Part shown: positions 8,203-16,105 of the stretch, piece by piece
Layout: the number at the start of each line of letters is the position of its first letter
How positions within the stretch are numbered: position 1 is the first letter of the stretch
Source: Burkholderiaceae bacterium
GTDB taxonomy: Bacteria; Pseudomonadota; Gammaproteobacteria; Burkholderiales; Burkholderiaceae_C
Assembly (NCBI GenBank): GCA_017992055.1
Contig: JAGOPK010000003.1
Span: forward strand, 186,001 to 250,000
Reading direction: 5' to 3'
DNA length: 64,000 bases
Notes under the pieces: model-generated
What the model saw: only the letters and a program-made list of their open reading frames with translations
The model's database searches: none
Told to the model about the DNA's origin: nothing
Position numbers and translations under genes: made by a program

Positions 8203-8231
8203 ACTGTATTTGCATACAGTACTTTCTGCAA
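8203..8231 (-). promoter_or_regulatory. SOS promoter: LexA box overlapping -35/-10 of the small ORF
   Basis: The box CTGTATTTGCATACAG (8204-8219) matches the CTGT-N8-ACAG LexA consensus of enterics and most beta/gammaproteobacteria, and extends to ACTG...CAGT on both sides. Reading leftwards, TTGCAG (8226-8231) and TACAGT (8203-8208) are a -35 and -10 with a 17-base spacer, so LexA would cover the spacer and -10. Predicted transcription starts about 24 bases before the ATG at 8171. Confidence 0.8.
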
Positions 8232-8250
8232 GCCCCGGAGCCCGCCGGAC

Positions 8251-9831
8251 TCAGATGCGTCGTTCCAGCCCCTGCCAGTAGGGCTCGCGCAGCAATCGCT
8301 TCTGCAGCTTGCCGGTTTCGGTGCGTGGCATCTCGCTGCGGAACTCGATCGACCGCGGCAGCTTGTAGCCGGCCAGCTCGGACCGGCAGAGCGCGACCAG
8401 GGCCTCGCGCAGCGCCTCGTCGGGCGCCTGGCCGGGCACTGGCTGCACGATGGCCTTGACCTCCTCGCCGAACTCGGCATTCGGCACGCCGATCACGGCC
8501 ACATCCTGCACCCGCGGATGAGCGGCCAGCAGCTGTTCGATCTCGGCGGGGTAGATGTTCACGCCGCCGGAGATGATCATGTCGATCTTGCGGTCGGTCA
8601 GGTACAGATAGCCCTGGTCGTCCAGCCAGCCCACGTCGCCGGTGGTGAACAGGCCGTCGCCGTGGTGGGCCGCCGCGGTCTTGGCCGCATCGTTGTGGTA
8701 GCTCAGCGCCGCGCCGCCGCGGTTGCGCAGGTAGATCGTGCCCGGCTCGCCCGCCGCCGACGGGCTGCCGTCGTCGCGCAGGATCTGCACCTCGGTCTGG
8801 AACGTGGCGCGGCCCACCGAGGCCGGCCGCGCCAGCCATTCTTCGGCGCCGATGCCGCTGATGACCCCGCCTTCGGTGGAGCCGTAGTACTCGTGGATGC
8901 ACGGTCCCCACCAGTCGATCATCTCGCGCTTGATCTGGGGCGAGCACGGCGCCGCGCCATGCCACACGCGCCGCAGCGAGCGGCCGTTGAAGGCGGCCTT
9001 GGTGGCCTCGTCCAGGCGCAGCAGGCGGATGAACTGCGTGGGCACCAGGTGCACCTGGGTGATGCCGTGCTGATCGATCAACTGCAGCGTGTGGGCCGCG
9101 TCGAAGCGCTGGCACATCACCAGGCTCAGGCCGGCCAGCAGCGGCTGGAAGGACCAGGCGTACTGGGCCGAGTGGTAGTAGGGCCCGCACAGCAGCGTGA
9201 TGCCCTGCGGCGGCAGTTGCAGGCTGGCCACCAGGTTGTCGGCCGCCGCTTCCAGCGCCGCGATGGGCTGCAGCGCGCCGTTGTTCTTCAGCACGCCCTT
9301 GGGCCGGCCGGTGGTGCCCGAGGTGTAGAACATCGGGCCGCCGGCCTGCTGATCGGCGGGCTCGGAGGCATCGTGCTCGGTGGCCAGCAAGGCCTCGAAG
9401 TCGCTGAAGCCGGCGCAGTCCTGTGCACTGGTGCCGGGCTCCAGCGCGATGCAGGCGCGCAGCCTGGCGCCGGCCGCCGGCACCTGCTGCAGCGCGGCTG
9501 CGGCGGTGGCTGCGAACTGGCTGTCGGTGAGCAGGCCGACGGCGCCGGAGTCCTGCAGCACATGGGCCAGCTCGGCAACGCTGAAGTGCCAGTTGACCGG
9601 CACGTAGAACAGGCCGCAGTGCACGGCGGCGGCCATCAGCTCGAACACCTCGCGGCGGTTGCCGGCAAACAGCGCGATGCGCTCGCCCGGCTGCAGCCCG
9701 GCCGCGCGCAGCACGCGGATCAGGCGGTTGACGCGGGCATCGAGCTCGGCCCAGCTGCACTGGCCACGTTCGTCGATCAGCGCGGGGGCGTCGGCCTGGC
9801 GGCGGGCGGCGCGGGCGGTGAGGTGGGCCAT
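8251..9831 (-). CDS. AMP-dependent acyl-CoA synthetase/ligase
   Basis: 526 residues of the ANL superfamily. The P-loop-like motif MFYTSGTTGRPKG (~166-178), the motif YYGSTEGG, the hinge region TGDVGWLDDQGYLYLTDRK and the C-terminal catalytic lysine in RTETGKLQKR are all present, so the protein should activate a carboxylic acid with ATP and CoA. Substrate is not predictable from the sequence; context with a Liv-type binding protein and a nitronate monooxygenase suggests an aromatic, branched or fatty acid. ATG 9831 was chosen because it opens the recognised domain; the frame runs further upstream but overlaps the binding-protein gene. It is the last gene of a three-gene leftward operon. Confidence 0.9.
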   Translation of the reverse strand: MAHLTARAARRQADAPALIDERGQCSWAELDARVNRLIRVLRAAGLQPGERIALFAGNRREVFELMAAAVHCGLFYVPVNWHFSVAELAHVLQDSGAVGLLTDSQFAATAAAALQQVPAAGARLRACIALEPGTSAQDCAGFSDFEALLATEHDASEPADQQAGGPMFYTSGTTGRPKGVLKNNGALQPIAALEAAADNLVASLQLPPQGITLLCGPYYHSAQYAWSFQPLLAGLSLVMCQRFDAAHTLQLIDQHGITQVHLVPTQFIRLLRLDEATKAAFNGRSLRRVWHGAAPCSPQIKREMIDWWGPCIHEYYGSTEGGVISGIGAEEWLARPASVGRATFQTEVQILRDDGSPSAAGEPGTIYLRNRGGAALSYHNDAAKTAAAHHGDGLFTTGDVGWLDDQGYLYLTDRKIDMIISGGVNIYPAEIEQLLAAHPRVQDVAVIGVPNAEFGEEVKAIVQPVPGQAPDEALREALVALCRSELAGYKLPRSIEFRSEMPRTETGKLQKRLLREPYWQGLERRI

Positions 9832-9860
9832 GGCGGTGCCTTTCTGCAGGTCTGCGGGGC

Positions 9861-11081
9861 TCAGCGCGCCATCGGCTCGCCGAAGGGCACCCAGGACTTG
9901 CCGTCGAAGCGCTGCAGGCGCATGGCGCCGTAGATCTCGTAGTCGTCGGCCGCGGTGGTGATGCTGACGCCGGGCAGCATCACCGGCGTGGCGTAGTCCT
10001 TCAGGCTGAGGAACTGGCGCATCACGTTCTCGCGCGTCAGCGTGCTGCCGCAGCGGCGCAGCACCTCGACCAGGGTGATGGCCATCGAATAGGCGGTGAC
10101 GTTCAGCGAGTCCTCCGGGTCCAGGCCGCTGGCCCAGCGCTTCATGAACTCGTAATAGGCCTTGATGCCGGCGTCCTCGCGCCACTGCGGGTCCAGCGGG
10201 TTCTTCATGCTGGCCACGGTGACCGCGCCGATGGATCGCTCGACGCCGGCCGGCTTCAGCACCGAGGCGATGGAGGTCGAACCCACCGGCAGATAGACCT
10301 GGGGCGTCCAGCCCAGGTCGCCCAGCCGGCGCTGCGATTGCACGGTGAACTTGCCGTTGGAGAAGTTGAAGAACACATTGGCGCCCGAGGACTTGAGCAT
10401 GACCATCTGCGAGTCGACGGTCGGGTCGGTGACCTCGTAGGTGGCCTCGGCGACGATCAGCGCCTTGGCGCGCTCGCCCAGCTGAGCCTTCAGGCCGGCC
10501 ACGAAGTCGCGGCCGAAGTCGTCGTTCTGGCTCAGCACCGCGATCTTCGGCTCCTTCACCGTGGCCAGCATGTGGCGGGCATACATGCGCGCCTCGGCCT
10601 GGTAGGACAGCATGCCGCTGAGCGTGAACGGGAAGTTGCGCGGATCGTTCCAGCGGTTGGCGCCGGACAGGATCAGCAGCTGCGGCACCTTGCGCGTATT
10701 CAGGTAGCGGTGGATGGCCAGGTTGGTGGCCGTGCCCACGTTGCCGAAGATCAGCAGCACCTCTTCCTCTTCCACCAGGCGGCGCGTGCCCTCCACCGTC
10801 TTGCTGGGCGAGTAGCCGTCGTCCACCGACAGCAGCTTGAGCTTGCGGCCGTTGACGCCGCCCTCGGCATTGAGCTTCTCGAAGTAGGCCGCCGAAGTCT
10901 TGCCGATGGTGCCCAGCATGGACACCGGGCCCGAGTAGGGCATGGTCTGGCCGATGCGGATCTCGCTGTCGCTGGCGCCGGGGTCGTAGCGCTTCTGCGC
11001 CAGGGCCGGCGAGGCCGCCGTGGCGGCCGCAGCCAGCAGCAGGTGGCGCCGTGTCGCGTCGAACCGGGTCGGGTTGTGCAT
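9861..11081 (-). CDS. ABC transporter periplasmic binding protein, Liv/amide-urea type
   Basis: 406 residues. An N-terminal twin-arginine-like signal (ATRRHLLLAAAATAASPALA) precedes a type I periplasmic binding fold of the Peripla_BP_6 class (IRIGQTMPYSGPVSMLGTIG, AYFEKLNAEGGVNGRKLKLL, KIAVLSQNDDFGRDF). Such proteins deliver amino acids or aromatic acids to Liv-type permeases. No permease or ATPase gene adjoins it, so it must share a transporter or act as a sensor. It lies 29 bases upstream of the CoA ligase and 41 bases downstream of the nitronate monooxygenase gene, within the same operon. Confidence 0.9.
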   Translation of the reverse strand: MHNPTRFDATRRHLLLAAAATAASPALAQKRYDPGASDSEIRIGQTMPYSGPVSMLGTIGKTSAAYFEKLNAEGGVNGRKLKLLSVDDGYSPSKTVEGTRRLVEEEEVLLIFGNVGTATNLAIHRYLNTRKVPQLLILSGANRWNDPRNFPFTLSGMLSYQAEARMYARHMLATVKEPKIAVLSQNDDFGRDFVAGLKAQLGERAKALIVAEATYEVTDPTVDSQMVMLKSSGANVFFNFSNGKFTVQSQRRLGDLGWTPQVYLPVGSTSIASVLKPAGVERSIGAVTVASMKNPLDPQWREDAGIKAYYEFMKRWASGLDPEDSLNVTAYSMAITLVEVLRRCGSTLTRENVMRQFLSLKDYATPVMLPGVSITTAADDYEIYGAMRLQRFDGKSWVPFGEPMAR

Positions 11082-11122
11082 GGGCTTGTCTCCTGGTCTT
11101 TGTTGTTGTGGTGCCGGCCGGT

Positions 11123-12091
11123 CTACGCCGCCTTGCGCAGCAGCTCGGCGCAGGCCTGGCGGTACTCGGCCGCAAAGCGCTCCACCAGCTCGCCGGCGCC
11201 GGGCACGTCCTCGATCACGCCGATGCCCTGGCCGCAGCCCCAGATGTCCTTCCAGGCCTTGGGCTTCTGGCGCTCGCTGCCGAAGTCCATCTTCGACGGA
11301 TCGCTGGTCGGCAGCTGCTCCGGGTCCAGCCCGGCGGCCACCAGCGAGGGCTTCAGGTAGTTGCCATGCACGCCGGTGATCAGGTTGGTGTGCACGATGT
11401 CGCGTGCCGAGCACTCGGTGATCATCTGCTTGTAGCCGTCCACCGCATTGGCTTCGCGGGTGGCGATGAAGGCCGAGCCGATGTAGGCCAGGTCGGCGCC
11501 CATGGCCTGGGCCGACAGGATGGAGCGGCCCGAGGCGATGGAGCCCGACAGCAGCAGCGGGCCGTCGAACCAGCGCCGGATTTCCTGCATCAGCGCAAAC
11601 GGCGACTGGAAGCCGGCATGGCCACCGGCGCCGGCGGCCACCGCGATCAGGCCGTCCGCGCCCTTGTCGATGGCCTTGCGCGCGAAGTCGTTGTCGATGA
11701 CGTCGTGCAGCACGATGCCGCCATAGGAATGCACCGCATCGTTGATCTCGCGGCGCGCGCCCAGCGAGGTGATGACGATGGGCACCTGGTGGCGCACGAC
11801 GGCCTCCATGTCGGCCTCCAGCCGGTCGTTGGAGCGGTGCACGATCTGGTTCACCGCAAACGGCGCCGACAGCCGGTCCGGATGCTGGCGGTCGTGCTCG
11901 GCCAGCTCGGCGCTGATGCGTGTCAGCCACTCGTCCAGCGCCGCCGCCGGGCGCGCGTTCAGCGCCGGAAAGGAGCCGACGATGCCGGCCTTGCACTGCG
12001 CGATCACCAGATCGGGGTTGGAAATGATGAACAGCGGCGAGGCCACGACCGGCAGGCGCAGGCGTTGCGACAGGATGGGGGGCAGGCTCAT
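11123..12091 (-). CDS. Nitronate monooxygenase (2-nitropropane dioxygenase family)
   Basis: 322 residues of the FMN TIM-barrel family. The segment with the catalytic-His region AGAGGHAGFQSPFALMQEI and the phosphate-binding part LLSGSIASGRSILSAQAMGADLAYIGSAF are clear. The start at 12091 has a strong GGAG five bases upstream. Members oxidise nitronates, but many genes next to acyl-CoA ligases are thought to be FMN enoyl reductases or have unknown substrates. First gene of a leftward operon, divergent from the PadR gene with operator-like repeats between. Confidence 0.88.
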   Translation of the reverse strand: MSLPPILSQRLRLPVVASPLFIISNPDLVIAQCKAGIVGSFPALNARPAAALDEWLTRISAELAEHDRQHPDRLSAPFAVNQIVHRSNDRLEADMEAVVRHQVPIVITSLGARREINDAVHSYGGIVLHDVIDNDFARKAIDKGADGLIAVAAGAGGHAGFQSPFALMQEIRRWFDGPLLLSGSIASGRSILSAQAMGADLAYIGSAFIATREANAVDGYKQMITECSARDIVHTNLITGVHGNYLKPSLVAAGLDPEQLPTSDPSKMDFGSERQKPKAWKDIWGCGQGIGVIEDVPGAGELVERFAAEYRQACAELLRKAA

Positions 12092-12128
12092 GAAGTCTCC
12101 TCTTTCAGCCGGGTCGGGCCAGGACAAT

Positions 12129-12187
12129 TGAAACTGGTTGCATTCAAAGTGTAGTACGCTGCACCCAGCCATGCAACTGATTGCAAT
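12129..12187. promoter_or_regulatory. Probable PadR operator: two copies of an AACTNNTTGCAWT motif
   Basis: AACTGGTTGCATT (12132-12144) and AACTGATTGCAAT (12175-12187) are 43 bases apart, about four helical turns, between the divergent nitronate monooxygenase and PadR genes. The second lies in the perfect inverted repeat TGCAA-CTGA-TTGCA (12172-12185); the first in the same arrangement with one mismatch. The ATGCA-N6-TGCA spacing resembles sites of AphA, a PadR-family regulator. Confidence 0.6.
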
Positions 12188-12207
12188 TGGCCTGGATTCC
12201 GCCTGCC

Positions 12208-12747
12208 ATGTCCCTGCCCCACGCCCTGCTCACCGCCCTGGTCGAGCGCCCCTGCACCGGTGCCGAACTGGTGCGCCGCTTCGACCGCTCGATCGGTTAT
12301 TTCTGGCAGGCCACGCACCAGCAGATCTACCGCGAGCTGGGCCGGCTGGAAGAAGCCGGCTGGGTGGAATCCATGCCGGTGCCCGAGGGCCCGGGCCGGC
12401 AGCGTGCCTACCAGGTGCTGCCGGCCGGACGCAAGGAGCTGAAGCGCTGGATCGCCGAGCCGGAAGCCCCGGTGGCAGTGCGCGATGCGCTGATGGTGCG
12501 GTTGCGCGCCGAGGCCGCGCTGGGGCCCAGCGGCCTGGACCGCGAGGTGCAGCGCCACATCGACGCCGAGCAGCGCAAGCTGCAGCGCTATCTGGAGATC
12601 GAGCAGCGCAACTTCGGCGATGCGGTCGACAGCCGCGAGAAGAAGCTGCAGCACCTGGTGCTGAAGTGGGGCATACGCAAGCAGCAGATGCGCATCGCGA
12701 TGGCGCAGGAGGCACTGGCCCTGCTGGCCCTGCCGCCCGAGCCCTGA
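12208..12747 (+). CDS. PadR-family transcriptional regulator
   Basis: 179 residues. An N-terminal winged helix (LLTALVERPCTGAELVRRFD, WQATHQQIYRELGRLEEAGWV) is followed by a C-terminal dimerisation helix region (~90-175, VQRHIDAEQRKLQRYLEIE), the layout of PadR/AphA proteins. They repress target genes and are often released by phenolic acids or other ligands. ATG 12208 is preferred over the in-frame TTG at 12181, which lies inside the operator. Divergent orientation to the nitronate monooxygenase operon makes that operon and itself the likely targets. Confidence 0.9.
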   Translation: MSLPHALLTALVERPCTGAELVRRFDRSIGYFWQATHQQIYRELGRLEEAGWVESMPVPEGPGRQRAYQVLPAGRKELKRWIAEPEAPVAVRDALMVRLRAEAALGPSGLDREVQRHIDAEQRKLQRYLEIEQRNFGDAVDSREKKLQHLVLKWGIRKQQMRIAMAQEALALLALPPEP

Positions 12748-12750
12748 AAC

Positions 12751-12764
12751 CGGGCTTCAGCCCG
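12751..12764. terminator. Short GC hairpin between convergent genes
   Basis: CGGGC-TTCA-GCCCG sits right after the PadR stop and before the convergent glycosyltransferase stop. There is no T run, so it is at best a weak or Rho-assisted, possibly two-way, terminator. Confidence 0.4.
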
Positions 12765-12772
12765 CGCCGGCC

Positions 12773-13732
12773 TCACAGCCCGTAGCGGGCCTTGCGCGCA
12801 TTGCCGCCGATGCGGCGGGCCGCGTAGTCGATGCCGCTGAAGGCGGCAAACTCCTCCAGCGTGCGCTGCCGGCCCAGGCCGTAGACGCCCAGGTCCCGGC
12901 CCTGCCACACCAGCTCGGCCAGCCGGCGGTTGGCCGCTTCGGTCAGCGCGGCCGAGCGCAGGCTGCGCTGCGCGTCGTGCTCCGGCGTCCAGTGCAGCGG
13001 CCGCGTCGCCTCGCCGGGCCGGTGGTACAGGTGGTAGACCGGCATGCCGGGCACGTGGAAGATGTCCCAGCCCTGGCTGAAGGCGCGCAGCGCCAGCGCC
13101 TGCTCCTCACCATGGAAGTACAGGAACGGGTCGTAGGGCAGCTCCTGCACGAAGCGCCCGGGCGCGAACAGGCAGCCGGCACCGACGTGGAAGCCGGGCA
13201 CCGGCCGGTCGCTGGCCACCGGCACGCCCTCGAACAGCAGCATCGGATGCCGGGCATCGAATTGCTGGCTGTCGCTGACCACATGGGCCAGCACCTTGTC
13301 GCCGACCACCTGCGCAAACGGCTGGCCGTCGCGCAACGTGAACGGGTTGGGATAGCAGCTGAGGATGTGGCGCGGGTTCAGCGCCGCGCAGCGATGGCCC
13401 CAGTCGATCAGCCGCTGGTCCCAGCCGGGCTCGAACCAGGTGTGCGAGTCGATCTGGAAGTACCAGTCCTCGCCCTGGTACAGCGTCATCGCCAGGGCCC
13501 GCGCCCAGCAGGGGCCACGCGCCTCCAGCGCATGCACGCGCAGCCAGCTCACGCTGTGCTCGGCCCAGGTCGCCGGCAGCGACAGCCGGGCCTCGGGCCA
13601 TTGCTGCTCGACGACGCCCAGCCGCAGCCGCGAAGGATCGCTGGCCTGGCTGAAGGCGCTCTTGATCGTGAACGCCAGCAGCGGATCGCAGTAGGACGCG
13701 ATGCTGATGAAGATGCGCTCGGCGCCGCTCAT
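12773..13732 (-). CDS. Glycosyltransferase, GlcNAc-transferase-like (GT60/PF11397 type)
   Basis: 319 residues. It opens with a nucleotide-sugar binding strand (IFISIASYCDPLLAFTIKSA), then RARALAMTLY-like GPCWARALAMTLYQGEDWYF with the metal-binding DSH motif (FQIDSHTWFEPGWDQ), as in the Skp1-type GlcNAc transferase family known from eukaryotes and some bacteria. The later region (GFHVGAGCLFAPG, YFHGEEQALALRAFSQGWD) fits the acceptor half. The acceptor is unknown. It overlaps the upstream methyltransferase by four bases (ATGA), so the two probably modify the same surface glycan or protein. Confidence 0.75.
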   Translation of the reverse strand: MSGAERIFISIASYCDPLLAFTIKSAFSQASDPSRLRLGVVEQQWPEARLSLPATWAEHSVSWLRVHALEARGPCWARALAMTLYQGEDWYFQIDSHTWFEPGWDQRLIDWGHRCAALNPRHILSCYPNPFTLRDGQPFAQVVGDKVLAHVVSDSQQFDARHPMLLFEGVPVASDRPVPGFHVGAGCLFAPGRFVQELPYDPFLYFHGEEQALALRAFSQGWDIFHVPGMPVYHLYHRPGEATRPLHWTPEHDAQRSLRSAALTEAANRRLAELVWQGRDLGVYGLGRQRTLEEFAAFSGIDYAARRIGGNARKARYGL

Positions 13733-14388
13733 GGCAGGCGGTAGTCGACCTCGCGCGGCTGCTGCACCAGGCGCAGGCGCGCCGGGCGCACGTCGGCCTG
13801 GCCGTCGAAGTGGCGCAGCGGGATCTGGCCGGCATTGACCTCGGCCACCCATTGCGCCAACGTCAGGTTCGGCGAGGCCTGGTAGCCGCGCAGCACCAGC
13901 AGCGTCATCGCGCGGCAGTTGTCCCAGGCCCACAGGTCGTGCCAGTGCAGGTCGCGCTCGCTCCACACCGACTGGTGGGCCTCGCTGGCCACGCCGTCCA
14001 CCGCCTGCTGCACGATGAACTCGGGCGCGACCACCACGATCCAGGCGCAGCGGTAGACCAGGGCGTTGAGCAGGTCGATGCCGGCGCTCTTGGGCAGGTG
14101 CTCCAGGCTGTCGCCGAGCACGGCCAGGTCGAAGCACTCGTCGGGGTGCTGGCGCCACCACTGCGCGGCATCGGCCAGGTCCACGCGCTGGTAGCACTGG
14201 TCCAGGCCGAAGCGCTGCACATAGGCTGGCTCGATCTCCACCGCCACGCGCTGGCCCGCGGGCACGGCCGCGGCCAGCATGCGGCCGTACTTGCCGGCGC
14301 CGGCGCCGATGTCCAGCGCCCGCGGCGGCGCCAGCCGCTGCAGCAGATGCTCCACCACCGCGTCGAAGACCGGAAACGACCCCGGCAT
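13729..14388 (-). CDS. SAM-dependent class I methyltransferase
   Basis: 219 residues with the Rossmann methyltransferase motif I (ALDIGAGAGKYGRML, about 24-38), the acidic ribose contact in VAVEIEPAY and a motif-IV-like LAVLGDSLEHLPKS (about 90). The closest general type is the Methyltransf_11/25-like group. It is translationally coupled to the downstream glycosyltransferase, so a methylated sugar product is plausible, but the substrate is unknown. Confidence 0.8.
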   Translation of the reverse strand: MPGSFPVFDAVVEHLLQRLAPPRALDIGAGAGKYGRMLAAAVPAGQRVAVEIEPAYVQRFGLDQCYQRVDLADAAQWWRQHPDECFDLAVLGDSLEHLPKSAGIDLLNALVYRCAWIVVVAPEFIVQQAVDGVASEAHQSVWSERDLHWHDLWAWDNCRAMTLLVLRGYQASPNLTLAQWVAEVNAGQIPLRHFDGQADVRPARLRLVQQPREVDYRLP

Positions 14389-14407
14389 GCCCAGTTCTCC
14401 CGCTCGG

Positions 14408-14428
14408 CGGCCCGCCGGTTGCGGGCCG
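14408..14428 (-). terminator. GC hairpin downstream of the YkvA-like gene
   Basis: A perfect seven-base stem, CGGCCCG / CGGGCCG, with a seven-base loop lies between the YkvA-like gene and the methyltransferase start. No T tract follows on either strand. Confidence 0.4.
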
Positions 14429-14477
14429 AATCGACGATCAGACCATGGCCGCGTGTCGTGGCCGTGTCAGCTCGGCC

Positions 14478-14903
14478 TCAGGGCCAGGCCCGCCAGACCA
14501 GCCAGGCCAGCAGCAGCCACAGCGCCAGCACCATGGCCAGGCCCAGGCCGCGCATCCACGGGCTGCGCGGCCGGCTGCTGCGCTGCGCCAGCCATTGTTC
14601 GGCCTGCAGCCGGCAGCTGTCCAGCACCGGCGGCGGCAGCAGGCGCACGGCCAGCCAGATCAGGCCCGGCAGCAGCAGCAGGTCGTCGAGCAGGCCCAGC
14701 ACGGGCACGAAGTCGGGGATCAGGTCGATGGGACTGAACGCATAGGCCACGACCAGGGCGGCCAGGGCCTTGGCCTGCCAGGGCGTGCCCGCATGGCGCG
14801 CGGCAAACCACAGCGTCAGCACATCGCGCTTGAGGCGGCGAGCCCAATGGCGCAATGTGTTGAGCAGGGTCAACGATGGTGGTCCGGATGCGGGGGGCGG
14901 CAT
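14478..14903 (-). CDS. YkvA-family (DUF1232) membrane protein
   Basis: 141 residues. The DUF1232 signature is clear in the middle: ALAALVVAYAFSPIDLIPD followed by FVPVLGLLDDLLLLPGLIWL (about 46-83). A further hydrophobic helix is at the C-terminus (GLAMVLALWLLLAWLVW). Function of the family is unknown. It stands alone, 89 bases upstream of the methyltransferase gene and divergent from the PEP-CTERM gene. Confidence 0.88.
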   Translation of the reverse strand: MPPPASGPPSLTLLNTLRHWARRLKRDVLTLWFAARHAGTPWQAKALAALVVAYAFSPIDLIPDFVPVLGLLDDLLLLPGLIWLAVRLLPPPVLDSCRLQAEQWLAQRSSRPRSPWMRGLGLAMVLALWLLLAWLVWRAWP

Positions 14904-14983
14904 GCCGGCAGCTTAAAGGCTTCAGCTTCGCTTCAGGCGCGCCGGGTTCACTGCCCCGGCACCCACCCGCCGAGGAGATCCGC

Positions 14984-16093
14984 ATGCAACGCTTCAAGAC
15001 CCGTCGCCCGCGCCATGCCGCGGTGGCCGCCATGAGTGCGCTGGCCGCGCTGAGCCAGGGCGCCGCGGCCAGCGTCTTCGGCAGCCTGGCCAACTTCGAC
15101 GTGGTCAACGACACCGGCCGGCCGGCCTATGGCTTCGAGATCGAGATCGAGGACGCCGCCTACGACCATGCCGGCACGATCTCCAGCGTGTTCGGCTACG
15201 ACCGGGTGTTCTCCTTCATTTCGCCCGACCCGGGCGCGGTGGTGCGCTTCGGCAGGCCGACCATCGAGTACATCGCCGGCTTTGGCGCACGCATCACCTA
15301 TGGCGGCCAGATCGGCAGCGTGTTCACGCCGTCGGCGCCCTTCGTCACCGGGGGCGAGAGCTGCTGGCCCGGCGCCAACCCGGCCTGGACCAGCACCTCC
15401 TGCGACCACTTCGGCGTCAGCACCTATGGTGCGCCGGCCATCACCCGCTACAGCTGGCTGGTCGACGATGGCTCGGGCAGCCTGGTCAAGCGCAACACCG
15501 CGGTGCCGGCGGTGAACATCGTCTACACGCCGCCCCCGCCGCCGCCGGTGGGCCAGCCGCCGGCACCGGCCCCGGCGCCGGTGCTGCGCCTGGACGCGCC
15601 GGACCTGGGCGGCGATCCGCGCGCCAATGCCTTCTGGGTCAAGATCACCAAGACCACGCTGGAGGCCAATGTGGATCTGGGGGATCTGCTGGCCGGCGAC
15701 CATCCCGGGGCGCGCCCCGAGATCGCCGCGCTGGAGACCGAGACCGAGATCGAGTGGCAGGTGCTGCAGCTGGGCTTCGTCGACGAGGTCAGCAAGGTGC
15801 TGGACGCGCCGACGCCGTCCACGGTCTACAAGTTCGCGTTCTACAAGTACCTGGGCCGCTTCGACGACGAGGGCCTGGTCGATCCGCAGAAGGACCAGTT
15901 TCCGGTGGGGGACCAGCTGGGCGACCATGTGGGCGACTTTGTCGGCCAGCAGATCGCCGGCTACAACGCGCTGGAGGTGGCGGCCGTTCCCGAGCCGGGC
16001 CGCTGGGCGCTGATGCTGGGCGGGCTGGGCCTGCTGGCCGGCTGGGCCCGGCGCCGCGCCCGCGGTCTGGCCCCGGCCCCGGCCCGGCCGTAG
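14984..16093 (+). CDS. PEP-CTERM sorting-domain protein
   Basis: 369 residues. It has a signal peptide (ends near GAAAS, ~29), a beta-rich body and a PPPPPPVG/PAPAPAP linker at ~180-200. The C-terminus is a typical PEP-CTERM signal: VPEPGRWALMLGGLGLLAGW followed by RRRARG. Such proteins are cleaved by an exosortase and go to the cell surface or extracellular polymer; the exosortase is not in the window. The ATG at 14984 has GAGGAG seven bases before it. The body (DTGRPAYGFEIEIED, YDRVFSF) resembles uncharacterised PEP-CTERM proteins only. Confidence 0.85.
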   Translation: MQRFKTRRPRHAAVAAMSALAALSQGAAASVFGSLANFDVVNDTGRPAYGFEIEIEDAAYDHAGTISSVFGYDRVFSFISPDPGAVVRFGRPTIEYIAGFGARITYGGQIGSVFTPSAPFVTGGESCWPGANPAWTSTSCDHFGVSTYGAPAITRYSWLVDDGSGSLVKRNTAVPAVNIVYTPPPPPPVGQPPAPAPAPVLRLDAPDLGGDPRANAFWVKITKTTLEANVDLGDLLAGDHPGARPEIAALETETEIEWQVLQLGFVDEVSKVLDAPTPSTVYKFAFYKYLGRFDDEGLVDPQKDQFPVGDQLGDHVGDFVGQQIAGYNALEVAAVPEPGRWALMLGGLGLLAGWARRRARGLAPAPARP

Positions 16094-16105
16094 CGGCTCA
16101 GCGCA

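Noticed and set aside
10338-12154. Long plus-strand open frames antisense to the binding protein and the nitronate monooxygenase.
   Set aside because: The minus-strand proteins have clear families; the plus frames are repetitive in composition and lack ribosome sites.
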